DNA from: Ascaphus truei
Taxonomy: Eukaryota; Chordata; Amphibia; Anura; Ascaphidae
NCBI GenBank assembly: GCA_036426205.1
Contig: WSYH01000085.1
Location: 248,001 to 312,000 of the forward strand
Direction: 5' to 3'
DNA: 64,000 nt
Below are positions 55,540 through 64,000 of the stretch, piece by piece. A program made the translations under genes and the position numbers. Within the stretch, counting starts at the first letter, position 1; each line of letters opens with the position of its first letter. The notes under the pieces were generated by a model. It saw nothing but the letters and a program-made list of their open reading frames with translations, searched no databases and was not told the DNA's origin.

Positions 55540-55989
55540 TGACAGAGTAAATAAAAGCCACCAGCTATATGCCTGGAAAACCTATGTCTAGTCTGCAGTG
55601 CAGCACTGAATAGGTTAACTTAAGCTGGGAACCTCAGGACAATTAGTTGGATCCCAGCTGTGTTAAAACCCCAGGCTGTAGACACATGGAGCTGGCTGTT
55701 GAGGAGAGAGGAGTAAGCTACTGGAGAGATTACTGATACAAGGTCTGTTATCAAAGTACATGAATTATGAACTGTCTGTCTCCTGCATAGAAAAGGGTAG
55801 CTGCCTGATTTTTACACTGTCTGCTAAAGAGAAACTGTTTTGTTTTGTCTGCTGAAGAAAAAGACATTTTTCTTTTTGTTTGCTGATGAAAAGCTATTTT
55901 TGTTTTTGTGTGCTGTATATCTTTTAAGGCTCAAAAAATAAGCCTTGTCACGAAACACGCGTGTGTAGTTGCATATACCCTGCTACATA
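55540..55989 (+). repeat. 5' LTR and adjacent primer-binding site of Gmr1-like element
   Basis: 450 bp from TGACAGAG to CTACATA. It lacks a 13-bp segment (CCTAATCAAAGTG) present in the 3' LTR. TGGTGTCAAGAAGTG at 55990 follows at once and resembles the complement of a tRNA-Leu 3' end (from memory), with one extra base. Confidence 0.88.
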
Positions 55990-56062
55990 TGGTGTCAAGA
56001 AGTGCTGGGATTTTGAAAAGCCCCTGAAGTCAAAGGGCCACACACACACATACACACAAGAA

Positions 56063-57474
56063 TGGAAAAAATTGAAGAATTTTTTTAAGAGTTTTTGTGT
56101 GAGCAGACCAAACAGCAGGGACAGTTAATGCAGGAACAGGCCCGGCTACAAGCAGAGAGAGATGAAAGATGATTGCAGCAGCAAACCCAGCTCCTAACCC
56201 AGCAGCAGGCAGAACAGGAGGAGCGAATGGCCAAGCTGCTGACCCAATTTCAGGGGTCTGCCAGTCCAGAACTTGCAAGCAGATCACCGATACTCCTGAG
56301 GAAAATGGCTCTGAACGAGAATCCAGAGGCTTTTTTACTGACATTTGAAAGAGTTGCGGAAGCTCAGGGCTGGGCTACAGATCGCTGGGCAACTGCTTTG
56401 GCCCCGATCCTCATAGGAGAAGCTCAGGCCTCATATAAGGGCCTCCCAGCAGATCAGGCAATGGACTACCGACAAGTAAAAGCCGCCATACTGGATCGCT
56501 TAGGTCTGACCCCAGAGACGTACCGGCAGTTATTCCGGAACATGAAGTACACCGCTAAGATGAGACCCCGGGTCCTCGCTCAGCGATTATTGGACTTGTG
56601 TATGCACTGGATACAACCCGAGGAGTGCACTAAGGAGGCAATTCTTGAGCAGGTGGTTTTGGAACAATTTCTACAAATAATACCCCCTTACGCATGCTCG
56701 TGGGTAAGACGCCACGCTGCTGAAACCCTAGCTTTGGCGGTCCGACTCGTGGAGAACTTCCTTGGGGCTGAGCAGCAGGCGAGTGTCCTGGACCCGACTC
56801 CACCGGCACTTGTGGATGCCCAAAGAGGGAGGTCGGATCAATGGGGAACCTACGGCCCGTCCATACGCAACCGCCAAATCCAACGGAAGGAGCAGTCATT
56901 CCAGCAAGGACAGAGTCCAAATGCTGGTCCCCGCCGAGACCCTCATCTCCTTCCGGATGTCGGCTCATCGCAAAATGAGAGAAACTTCCGAGGACGTCGC
57001 CCACAGGACCCACCAGATGCCTGGTCTCCAGTAACCGGTCCAGCAGAGCGCTATCCACAGCCCCCTCCTGCAAGGGAACCCTCTCCATGTTCCGCCTGCG
57101 GAGAACAAGGCCACCGGTATGTGGACTGTCCACAGATGGATTGTTCATTCAGCAAAAACGTCGCCTCGGCCTTTACTGGAGAAAATTACAAGCCCTGGCT
57201 ACTTCCAGCCCTGATTGGGGAAAGAAACGTCCAGGCCCTTGTAGATTCAGGCTCTGGGAAAACTCTGGTCCTCCAGGAACTGTTACCGCCTAACGTGTGT
57301 TCTTTTGACTCCCCATGGAGCATAGAATGTATACACGGCAATGTAAAACGCTATCCGATGGCCAAAATCTGGCTACAGGTAAAAGGTCAGGAGGCTTACC
57401 TCGAAGTAGGAGTCGCTCCTTGGCTCCCTGTCCCGTTGTGCTCGGTCGGGACTGGCCTTTCTTTTCGGACCTAA
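56063..57474 (+). pseudogene. Gag-protease of Gmr1-like element, with SCAN-like capsid domain
   Basis: Frame from MEKIEEFF with stops at 56087 and 56167, then open from 56173. A Gln-rich coiled region precedes the capsid. TPETYRQLFRNMKYTAKMRP, LLDLCMHWIQPEECTKEAIL, LEQVVLEQFLQIIPP and WVRRHAAETLALAVRLVENFL are clearly SCAN-domain-like, as expected because the SCAN domain of vertebrate zinc-finger proteins was derived from this gag type. The CCHC knuckle is CSACGEQGHRYVDC (57091-57132). The protease motif ALVDSGSGKTLV lies at 57235-57270. Confidence 0.9.
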
Positions 57475-59100
57475 TGGCCCCAGTCTTTCATGAGGAGCCT
57501 CCTTCTAGGGCTCACGAGAACCCTGGCAAACTGTTCCCCTTCTCGGCAGACCTTTTTCCCAGTAGACACCGGGTTCAAAAGACTCGGAAGCAATGACGCT
57601 CTGAAAAACAGGATTGGTTGCAGAAATCTGGGTCTCAAGGTGACCATTCTAATAGTCAGAGGTGATGGCTGCGGATGGCCAAAGGGAGGGGGATATGGGC
57701 CCTGGAGATTTACCAGACCTGTACCTCCCTGACTTTCACCAGAAGCAAAGGGAAGACCCAGTCCTTGCTAGACAGTATGACAAGGTGGTGAAAATTGATG
57801 AGCAGATTTTAGATGCACAGGGGTGATAGTATTCCCCCATTTTGAGCTATCAAAGGATATCCTATATAGGGTGAATAGGCAGACACACTAAGGGGAGGTC
57901 ACCAGACAGATATTTGTTCCCAAGGCGTTTGTTAAATCTGTGTTCACTCTAGCCCATTCTGTCCCTTGGGGTGGTCACCTGGGCATGGATAAAACATTGG
58001 ACCGTATTTCATCCCGATTCTATTGGCCATGGATGCATAATGATATTGCTAAGCTATGTGCGGCATGTCCGGAGTGCCAGCTAACTAGTCCATAAGGACA
58101 AAAACCAGCCCCTTTGGTTCCGCTACCCTTGGTGTCAGTTCCCTTTGAGAGGATTGGGGTAGACTTGGTAGAACCTCTAGAACCTTCTGCGAAAGGACAC
58201 AGGTTTATCCTTGTAATAGTTGATTATGCAACAAGATATCCTGAGGCGTTCCCCCTGAGAACAGCAACGGCGAAGCAAGTAGCCAAAAAGTTGTTGGAAC
58301 TGTTCTCACGGGTTGGACTTCCCCAGGTTATGTTGACAGACCAAGGTACAAATTTAATGGCTAAACTGATGCAGGATGTCTTAAAGTTACTAGAGGTCAA
58401 GTCTGTTCGGACATCGGTCTACCATCCACAGACTGACGGATTGGTGGAAAGATTTAACCGAACTCTAAAAGGGATGCTGAGGAAATTTGTAGAATCAGAG
58501 AAGAGAGCCTGGGATGAACTTCTCCCTTTTTTGCTGTTTCCAGTGCGGGAAGTTCCCCAGGCCTCCACGGGATTCTCTCCATTTGAATTGCTCTATGGCC
58601 GCCAACCCCGGGGTATTCTAGACCTCCTAAAGGAGTCCTGGGAGGAACAGTGGTCCCCTTCTAAGAATACCCTGCAATATGTACTAGACCTTAGGAAGCG
58701 CCTAGATGTGGTCGGCCATTTTGCCAGGGAGAATCTTAGATCAGTCAGGAGAGACATTACAATCAGAATGCTCGCATGAGAGTGTTTCACACAGGAGACC
58801 AGGTGATGTTATTGTTACATAGTTGCGAGAGTAAACTCCTGGCCAAATGGCAGGGCCCATTCGAAGTACTCCGCCGTACTGGTGATGTGGATTACGAGAT
58901 CGCTCAACCAGGGTCCAGGAAGGGTAAACAAATTTACCATGTGAACTTGCTGAAACCCTGGAAGATGCAGCAGTCTCTATTCATCCACCCGGTGGAGGAG
59001 GAAACGGACTTGGGTCCTCAGCCTCCACAGGAGAACATTGTGAGTGACGATAAAATCCCAATGGGTAAACAGTTGTCCTCTGAACAAAAAGGGGACTTGT
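57475..59100 (+). pseudogene. Integrase of Gmr1-like element (upstream of RT)
   Basis: The zinc-binding part HLGMDKTLDRISSRFYWP ... CAACPECQ is at 57970-58080, with a stop at 58093. The catalytic core is open from 58114: FERIGVDLVEPL (first Asp), VMLTDQGTN (second Asp) and HPQTDGLVERFNRT (Glu). The C-terminal region continues after a shift at 58776 with VFHTGDQVMLLLH, KWQGPFEVLRRTG and QIYHVNLLKPW. The 57475-57960 stretch is decayed. Confidence 0.9.
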
Positions 59101-60475
59101 TAGAAATAATTACACAATTCCATGATGTTTTTTCTGACTTACCAGGACAAACTAACTTAATATCCCATGCGATCGAGACAGCACCTGCGGTAAAAGTACG
59201 TTCCGTCCTTATAGGTTGCCTGAAAGTCGTAGGGCTCTGGTAGAGAAGGAGGTACAAGAAATGTTACACTTAGGAGTGATTGAGGAATCATGCAGTGAGT
59301 GGTGTAGTCCACTAATTATGGTCCCTAAACCCGATGGGAAGGTAAGATTTTGTGTGGACCTCCGAAAGGTCAATGCGGTATCCAAGTTTGACGCATATCT
59401 GATGCCAAGGGTGGACGAATTAATTGACGCCCTTGGTAATGCGGAAAAGGATACTGGCAAATACCCTTAGAGGAAAAGTCCAAATGAAAACAGCCTTTGT
59501 CACGCCCATGGGTTTATACCAGTTTGTGACAATGCCATTTGGACTGCATGGAGCCCCAGCCACATTTCAGAGACTCATGGATAAGGTACTGAGGCCCCAT
59601 AGGACTTATGCCGCAGCCTACCTAGATGACATTGTCATTTATAGTAAACACTGGCGGGCCCATCTAAATAGGCTGAAAGCGGTCCTCAAATCTCTAAGAG
59701 AGGCAGGGCTCACAGCCAACCCTAAGAAATGTGCATGGGTAAGGCGGAAACCAAATACTTAGGGTATGCAATGGGAGGTGAAAAAGTAAGGCCACTAGAC
59801 GACAAGGTAGTGGCCCTGAAAGAAGTTCCGACCCCCAAACAAAAATGCAGGTACGCTCTCTGCTTGGTTTAGCAGGGTACTACCGGCGGTTCATCCCCAA
59901 CTATTCGGAAGTGGCAGCCCCTTTAACGGACCTCACAAAAAAGTGTTCCTCTACACAAATGGTATGGTCAAGGGATTGTCAGAGAGCCTTTGAGGACATA
60001 AAAAGGTGTCTATCAGAGGGTCCCATCCTTAGAAGCCCAGACTTCAACAGCCCTTTCATAGTGCAAACAGATGCATCAGAGATAGGGCTAGGGGCAGTAT
60101 TGTCACAACAGTTTGAGGGAGTTGAACACCCTATAATTTTCCTGAGTAGGAAATTGTTCCCGAGGGAAAAAAACTACTCAGGGATTCAGAAAGAGTGCCT
60201 CGCAGTAAAGTGGGCAATCGAGGCTTTGAGCATTACCTGGCAGGAGTCCATTTTACTTTGGTGACGGACCATGCTCCACTGAAGTGGTTAAATAGTATTA
60301 AGGATTCCAATGCTAGATTGACTAGGTGGTATATGGCCCTCCAACCCTTCTCATTTGAGATTCAGCACAGGCCGGGAAAAGAGAAAGCAAATGCTGACTT
60401 CTTTTCTAGAGAAGGGGTGGATGGTCGGGCTTCAGCCGTGCGTAGCCCCAGCCACACACTAACAGGCGAGGAATG
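59101..60475 (+). pseudogene. RT and RNase H of Gmr1-like element
   Basis: RT begins FHDVFSDLPGQTNLISHAIE. After frameshifts, SRRALVEKEVQEMLHLGVIE, VPKPDGKVRFCVDLRKVN, FVTMPFGLHGAPATFQRLMD and YLDDIVIYS (about 59619-59645) are the standard palm motifs. QVRSLLGLAGYYRRFIPNYS is the RT end. RNase H has FIVQTDASEIGLGAVLSQQ and FTLVTDHAPLKWL. It ends at the 3' LTR with no chromodomain and no downstream integrase. Confidence 0.92.
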
Positions 60476-60939
60476 TGACAGGGTAAATAAAAGCCACCAG
60501 CTATATGCCTAGAAAACCTATGTCTAGTCTGCAGTGCAGCACTGAATAGGTTAACTTCAGCTGGGAACCTCAGGACAATTAGTTGGATCCCAGCTGCCTA
60601 ATCAAAGTGTGTTAAAACCCCAGGCTGTAGACACATGGAGCTGGCTGTTGAGGAGAGAGGAGTAAACTACTGGAGAGATTACTGATACAAGGTCTGTTAT
60701 CAAAGTAAATGAATTATGAACTGTCTGTCTCCTTCATAGAAAAGGGTAGCTGCCTGATTTTTACACTGTCTGCTAAAGAGAAACTGTTTTGTTTTGTCTG
60801 CTGAAGAAAAAGCCATTTTTCTTTTTGTTTGCTGATGAAAAGCTATTTTTGTTTTTGTGTGCTGTATATATCTTTAAGGCTAAATAAATAAGCCTTGTCA
60901 AGAAACCCGCGTGTGTAGTTGCATGTACCCTGCAACACA
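60476..60939 (+). repeat. 3' LTR of Gmr1-like element
   Basis: 464-bp copy of the 5' LTR, ends CAACACA, followed by the duplication GCGTT and the resumed BEN coding sequence. Confidence 0.92.
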
Positions 60940-61194
60940 GCGTTTTTATCCAATTACAGATCCTGTAATGAAAGGCGTTAGAGACTGCATTAATGGCGTT
61001 TTGCGCCATGCAAGGAATCGGCCATGGATGGACAATGTGATGGACTTTATGGCTTAATCACGGGAACTGTAAGACTATACTGTTGTGCTGAACTGTGCTG
61101 TACATGTTTTGACCTGCTGAACTTAAATAAAGGAGATGTTTTGACCTGCTGTACTGTATTTAACTTACTGCTTTAACTTGCTGTACACACACAC

Positions 61195-61310
61195 ACAGGA
61201 CGTGCACAATTCCAGTCCCTGAGGGCCGCAAACAGACACGGTTTTCAAGGATGTCCTGAAAACTGGGCCTGTCTGCTGCCCTCGAGGACTGTACTGGTGC
61301 AGGTCTGACT
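61195..61310. mobile_element. Foldback MITE, copy 1 (second copy at 61808-61920)
   Basis: TGCACAATTCCAGTCC..TGAAAACTGGGCC and CCTCGAGGACTGTACTGGTGCA form inverted arms around CCTGAAAACNGGGCCTGTCTG. An almost identical copy lies 613 bp downstream in a duplicated segment that also contains the AATAAAGGAGATG word. Confidence 0.7.
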
Positions 61311-61336
61311 GACTGTTTTGCACACCATCCACTGTA

Positions 61337-61626
61337 CTGTACACTGGCGACACACTTTATTCGAGCTCGGCTAGTCCCACGAATTCGGGTATACCCGGGT
61401 GTATTGAGGTTTGTGACTGTTTTCTGCCCGAGTGCATTGAGTTATTTTCCGGCAGGGATTGAAGCATTTTATTCCCACTGGCTGCAATACTGCACAGTAC
61501 ATATATATATACTGCATTACAATTCATGAATTTATGCCATCTGGTAGACACGCGAAGCATTGCAGCCTATTAAATCCTAATCATTATCATTTAACAGATC
61601 AGCCGCCCATCAGCCAGGCATGAACC
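61337..61626. mobile_element. Truncated copy of the 36417 MITE
   Basis: TACACTGGCGACACACTTTA start, then near-identical to 36417-36707 through CATCAGCCAGGCATGAACC, where it stops about 120 bp short of the second end. Inserted in transposon copy 2, downstream of the BEN gene. Confidence 0.85.
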
Positions 61627-62834
61627 TGTTGCGTTTTGTAAACTGTATTTTATGAATAAAGATTTTTTTTAATCACAGGTAAGACCATACTGTTGTGCTG
61701 AACTGTATTGTACATGTTTTGACCTGCTGTACTTAAATAAAGGAGATGTTGTTGTGTGTTTTTTAACTTGTATTTATACAGAAATGTTTTAACTTGCTGT
61801 ACACACACACAGGACCTGCACAATTCCAGTCCCTGAGGGCCGCAAACAGGCACGGTTTTCAAGGTTGTCCTGAAAACCGGGCCTGTCTGATACCCTCGAG
61901 AACTGTACTGGTGCAGACTGTTTTGCACACCATCCCACTGTATATGTTTTGACCTTAATAAAGGAGATGTTGCATTTTGTATATTTTATGAATAAAGAAT
62001 TTGCTTTTAAAGCATGTGACTGTAAACCATACTGACTGACTGTAAATGTTTTTACTTTCTATACATAAATGTTTTCACTACTGTAGCAGTAAACCATACA
62101 CCTGTTGATGTTTTGAATTGCTCTGCACTTAAAATGTTTCTACATTGTACAGTATTTGTAAATAAATGTTTTTGTACTTCACCAATAAAAGAACATGTTG
62201 ATTTGTTTTACATTGTTCCATTGGCTCCTTTGCTACTGTAACAAAATACAGTGTTTCTAGAATGTACACTACTGTACAGGCACACTGTACTGTATACTGT
62301 AGGCATGCTCAGTACAAGAGTATTAAAAAAAATAGAAGACACATACAGTACTGTTCTGTATGCACTGGCACTGTATAGAAGACACATACTGTACAGTATG
62401 TACAGTACTGTAATACATGTAGAATAAATGCATAGTTTTTATTTTTTTCGGGTTTATTACACAGTATACTGTTTATAAAAAATATTGTACACTGTACGGC
62501 CGGAAAACATCAGCATACTGTTTCAGGTACAGTATTCTATCCTAATTAATAACAACGGCCACAAAACTGTAGACTCCGGTACGTGGCTTTTTAAATCAGA
62601 TTCAGCAATGTGCATGCATTGTTACACAAAGTGATATTATCCATCGAAATCCCTCCATTAGCCACTTTCTTTTCTGAGGAAAAACAAAAAGAAAAGTTTT
62701 ACTGTAATGGTCTAAAGAAGTTCCCAGCCAGTCCCACCAATAATTTTCTCGGGGGGCAACTCCTGTTCACATGCGCGTGCGCATACCATGGATGTAATGA
62801 CACGCATATGCGTTTCAAGAAGGTTCCAAAGCGC

Positions 62835-62981
62835 ATGCGCTTGAAAAAGAACGTTGTGAAGTTCGAAACGCGTTGGATGGGTGTTTTGTCACATTAAAGT
62901 GCCCTTTTAATCATTTTCTGTTTTGGGTCCTTCCTGCTCCGTTTGTGCTGGTGCGCTTTTGGTCTCCTTTTTCCTCCAATT
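62835..62981 (+). mobile_element. PLE 3' tail fragment
   Basis: TTGAAAAAGAACGTTGTGAA..GTTCGAAACGCGTTGGATGG matches 44343-44480. It is flanked by GCATGCGC on both sides (62826 and 62986 region). A 5'-truncated insertion within copy 2. Confidence 0.7.
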
Positions 62982-63211
62982 TGCATGCGCCTAGCGTTCC
63001 ACCAATTGTTCAGTATCTGCAGTACAGTACTGTAGAAGCCGCTAAACCAATGATATTGCTTACAGGAGAATCGCTTGACTTTTGAATCGCACCGATATTG
63101 ATATTGTATTGTCAAAATAAAAAAAAAATACAGAAAATAATACGGCAACAATACTCACCATAGAATTTCCCATTCAGCTGGCGCCGGCGCCGGCGCCGGT
63201 CCACTGCCAGG

Positions 63212-63742
63212 TCAGTGTTCTTGATCATCCACGTTGATAGTTTGGAGCAGGACTTGTCCACCTGTAGTCAGCTGATGAGGCTGAAAATTGCTTAGGTACA
63301 TGCAAGCTTGATCGAAACTGCACGTGAAATCCGACTCAGTGTCAGGGTTGTCACTGACGGTGGGACCGTTATCGGAAGCCGGTGCCGGTGCATTGCTTGG
63401 CAGCGACTGTCGTTTCTTAGTTGGTTTTAACACGACCCTTCGCCTTTTGCCGTCTGCATGATCATAGATACTGGAAAAAGCCGATGATACACATCAATAC
63501 CCTCCAACAAATTGTGGCTCAATACGATAAAAACAGGGATCGCTACATAACCTTTTCCTTATTGCACGCTTCCACGTATGAGGAGCTGGTGAAAATTTGT
63601 AAAAGTCATAGTTTTCGATAAAATACTGATACATTTGAACAACTGTTGCCATCTTATCATCTGTTGCATTAATCGCGGCCCATATCAAATACGCGTAACT
63701 TCTGTCGGGTTTTTGGAAAACGGGCTGCACTTGAACACTCAT
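63212..63742 (-). pseudogene. Divergent forkhead gene, copy 2 (single stop at a conserved Trp)
   Basis: Minus strand, start MSVQVQPVFQKPDRSYAYLI. Forkhead helices are INATDDKMATVVQMYQYFIE, NYDFYKFSPAPHTWKRAIRK and RLCSDPCFYRIEP. The wing GYW is changed to GY-stop by TGA at 63494-63496. The same frame then continues for 94 codons (AFSSIYDHADGKRRRV) to the end DDQEH at 63212. The recognition helix again has RAIRK instead of NSIRH. The C-terminal tail is diverged from copies 0 and 1 and runs toward a GGCGCC repeat (63178-63200). Confidence 0.85.
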
Positions 63743-64000
63743 GGCGGGTGGCGGGTCTCTGGAGAATACTGTAACCGTAACTGGTCTTTGTCTTTCTTTA
63801 ATATGAAAAGCCTAAATTGATACATTTTTGCAACCTCTTCCTTCAGTCTCAAGGCCAAGTTACAATAGCACACTGTGGTATCTTTTTTAAACGAAACACC
63901 TGCAAGTCGACACATTACTGAAGCACATGCGCATTACAATTCATGAATATCTGCCATCTGGCGGACACGCGAAGAATTGCAACCTATTAAATCCGAACCA
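63740..64000 (-). promoter_or_regulatory. Upstream region of forkhead gene and subterminal part of copy 2
   Basis: Colinear with 41487-41690 plus 44496-44640 of copy 1: the subterminal motif GCAATTCTTCGCGTGTCCGCC (minus), CAGGTGTTT..AAAA.GATA, and ACCTTGA..ATTAGGC near the start. No TATA box is obvious. The terminal repeat itself is outside the window. Confidence 0.55.

Larger units (their letters stand above)
55540..60939 (+). mobile_element. Gmr1-like Ty3/gypsy element (integrase upstream of RT)
   Basis: LTRs are 55540-55989 and 60476-60939, with exact 5-bp duplication GCGTT (55535-55539 and 60940-60944). The internal order is gag, CCHC, protease, integrase, RT, RNase H. Because both LTRs and the duplication are in place, the inverted pol order is original, not a rearrangement. 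It matches the described Gmr1-like group of deuterostome gypsy elements. Stops and shifts in every domain show that it is inactive. Confidence 0.93.
54068..61058 (+). pseudogene. BEN-domain coiled-coil gene, copy 2, split by a Gmr1-like insertion
   Basis: Coding parts are 54068-55539 and 60945-61058. The N-terminus is basic (STPRQKRQAKANKENLLL). Next come Ser/Pro/Ala repeats (LSPSLFDDAAAS-type), then a coiled coil after KIDLLLETMLNVEQRM (repeated MDQRM units), an acidic linker and a BEN domain: PDISLYDLPLTLREKCRV, KYALLHFKQHVPYSLY, then after the insertion ITDPVMKGVRDCINGVLRH. Two one-base losses in homopolymers (G run at 55071-55075 and A run near 55484) shift frame. Removing the retroelement plus one GCGTT restores a continuous BEN domain ending MDFMA and TAA at 61056-61058. 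AATAAA at 61127 is a plausible poly(A) signal. Longer than copy 1, it retains the N-terminal region. Confidence 0.85.
61059..63211. other. Spacer between BEN and forkhead genes, copy 2
   Basis: No gene. Three repeated ACTTAAATAAAGGAGATG-like poly(A)-signal segments (61124, 61733, 61957). Two copies of a foldback repeat CCAGTCCCTGAGGGCCGCAA (61214 and 61827). A MITE (61337-61626), TACTGTA-rich DNA (62240-62520), the conserved block (62570-62700), a 62-bp-type unit (62785) and a PLE tail (62835-62981). Confidence 0.55.
49338..64000 (-). mobile_element. FOX-BEN transposon copy 2 (continues past the window end)
   Basis: The transposase-side end TTAAAGTGGCGGCCGATC at 49337 starts the element. The next 150 bp (to about 49490) match the left half of the MITE at 36417 (TAGCATTTTATTCTCGCTG, CAATACTGCA). 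Genes in order are transposase (-, 52112-53910), BEN (+, 54068-61058, split by a Gmr1 insertion) and forkhead (-, 63212-63742). Subterminal GCAATTCTTCGCGTGTCCGCC (minus, 63952-63975) shows that the forkhead-side end is about 150-200 bp beyond 64000. Without the Gmr1 insertion the element would be about 9.4 kb. Confidence 0.8.

Overview
This window is eukaryotic, intron-bearing DNA made almost entirely of mobile elements. The mix is L1-clade LINEs, an L2/CR1-like LINE fragment, sushi/Tf1-type chromodomain Ty3/gypsy elements, a Gmr1-like gypsy element with inverted pol order, Penelope-like elements (PLEs), hAT and Tc1/mariner-type MITEs, and many foldback repeats. It suggests a large vertebrate genome, most likely an amphibian. 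That is an inference from the repeat types; no host housekeeping gene, tRNA, rRNA or CRISPR was seen.

Left part (1-36.4 kb). A broken L1 (1512-3690) abuts an 'outer' chromodomain gypsy element (about 3688-10500). That gypsy was hit by a short PLE (4566-5398, 13-bp target duplication, hammerhead-ribozyme-like fold), by a second gypsy element (5525-8691, 5-bp duplication CAAAG) and by a hAT MITE (9617-9788). Foldback repeats and a two-ORF L1 (ORF1 11825-12712, ORF2 14371-17556) follow. Then come AT-rich and palindromic DNA, a pair of 1.1-1.3 kb direct repeats flanking a PLE (21861-24371), and a complete but degenerate chromodomain gypsy with both LTRs (28305-34225, duplication GTATA).

Right part (36.4-64 kb). 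This is the most interesting region. Three copies of one large DNA-transposon family appear, with ends beginning TAC/TTA and a subterminal TTATTCGA. Two copies show the same three-gene layout: a divergent forkhead-domain gene, a BEN-domain coiled-coil gene facing it, and a multi-exon Tc1/mariner-like DDE transposase transcribed divergently from the BEN gene. Copy 1 runs from 41311 and is cut at 49338. Copy 2 runs from 49338 past the window end in the opposite orientation, and is inserted at a TA inside copy 1's transposase exon. Copy 0 (about 36830-39431) is a deleted relative keeping one end and a forkhead pseudogene. Short MITEs (36417-36826, 61337-61626) share the ends. A Gmr1-like retrotransposon (55540-60939, duplication GCGTT) sits inside copy 2's BEN gene; removing it and one duplication copy joins the BEN domain in frame. 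A PLE (41693-44480, 15-bp duplication) sits upstream of copy 1's forkhead gene.

Nearly all ORFs carry stops or frameshifts. The best preserved are L1 ORF1, the forkhead ORF at 44593-45273, and the two BEN-gene copies (one stop; two one-base shifts plus the insertion). I infer a transposon that carries two DNA-binding proteins (forkhead and BEN) beside its transposase. I do not know of a described family with this cargo, but I could not search databases.
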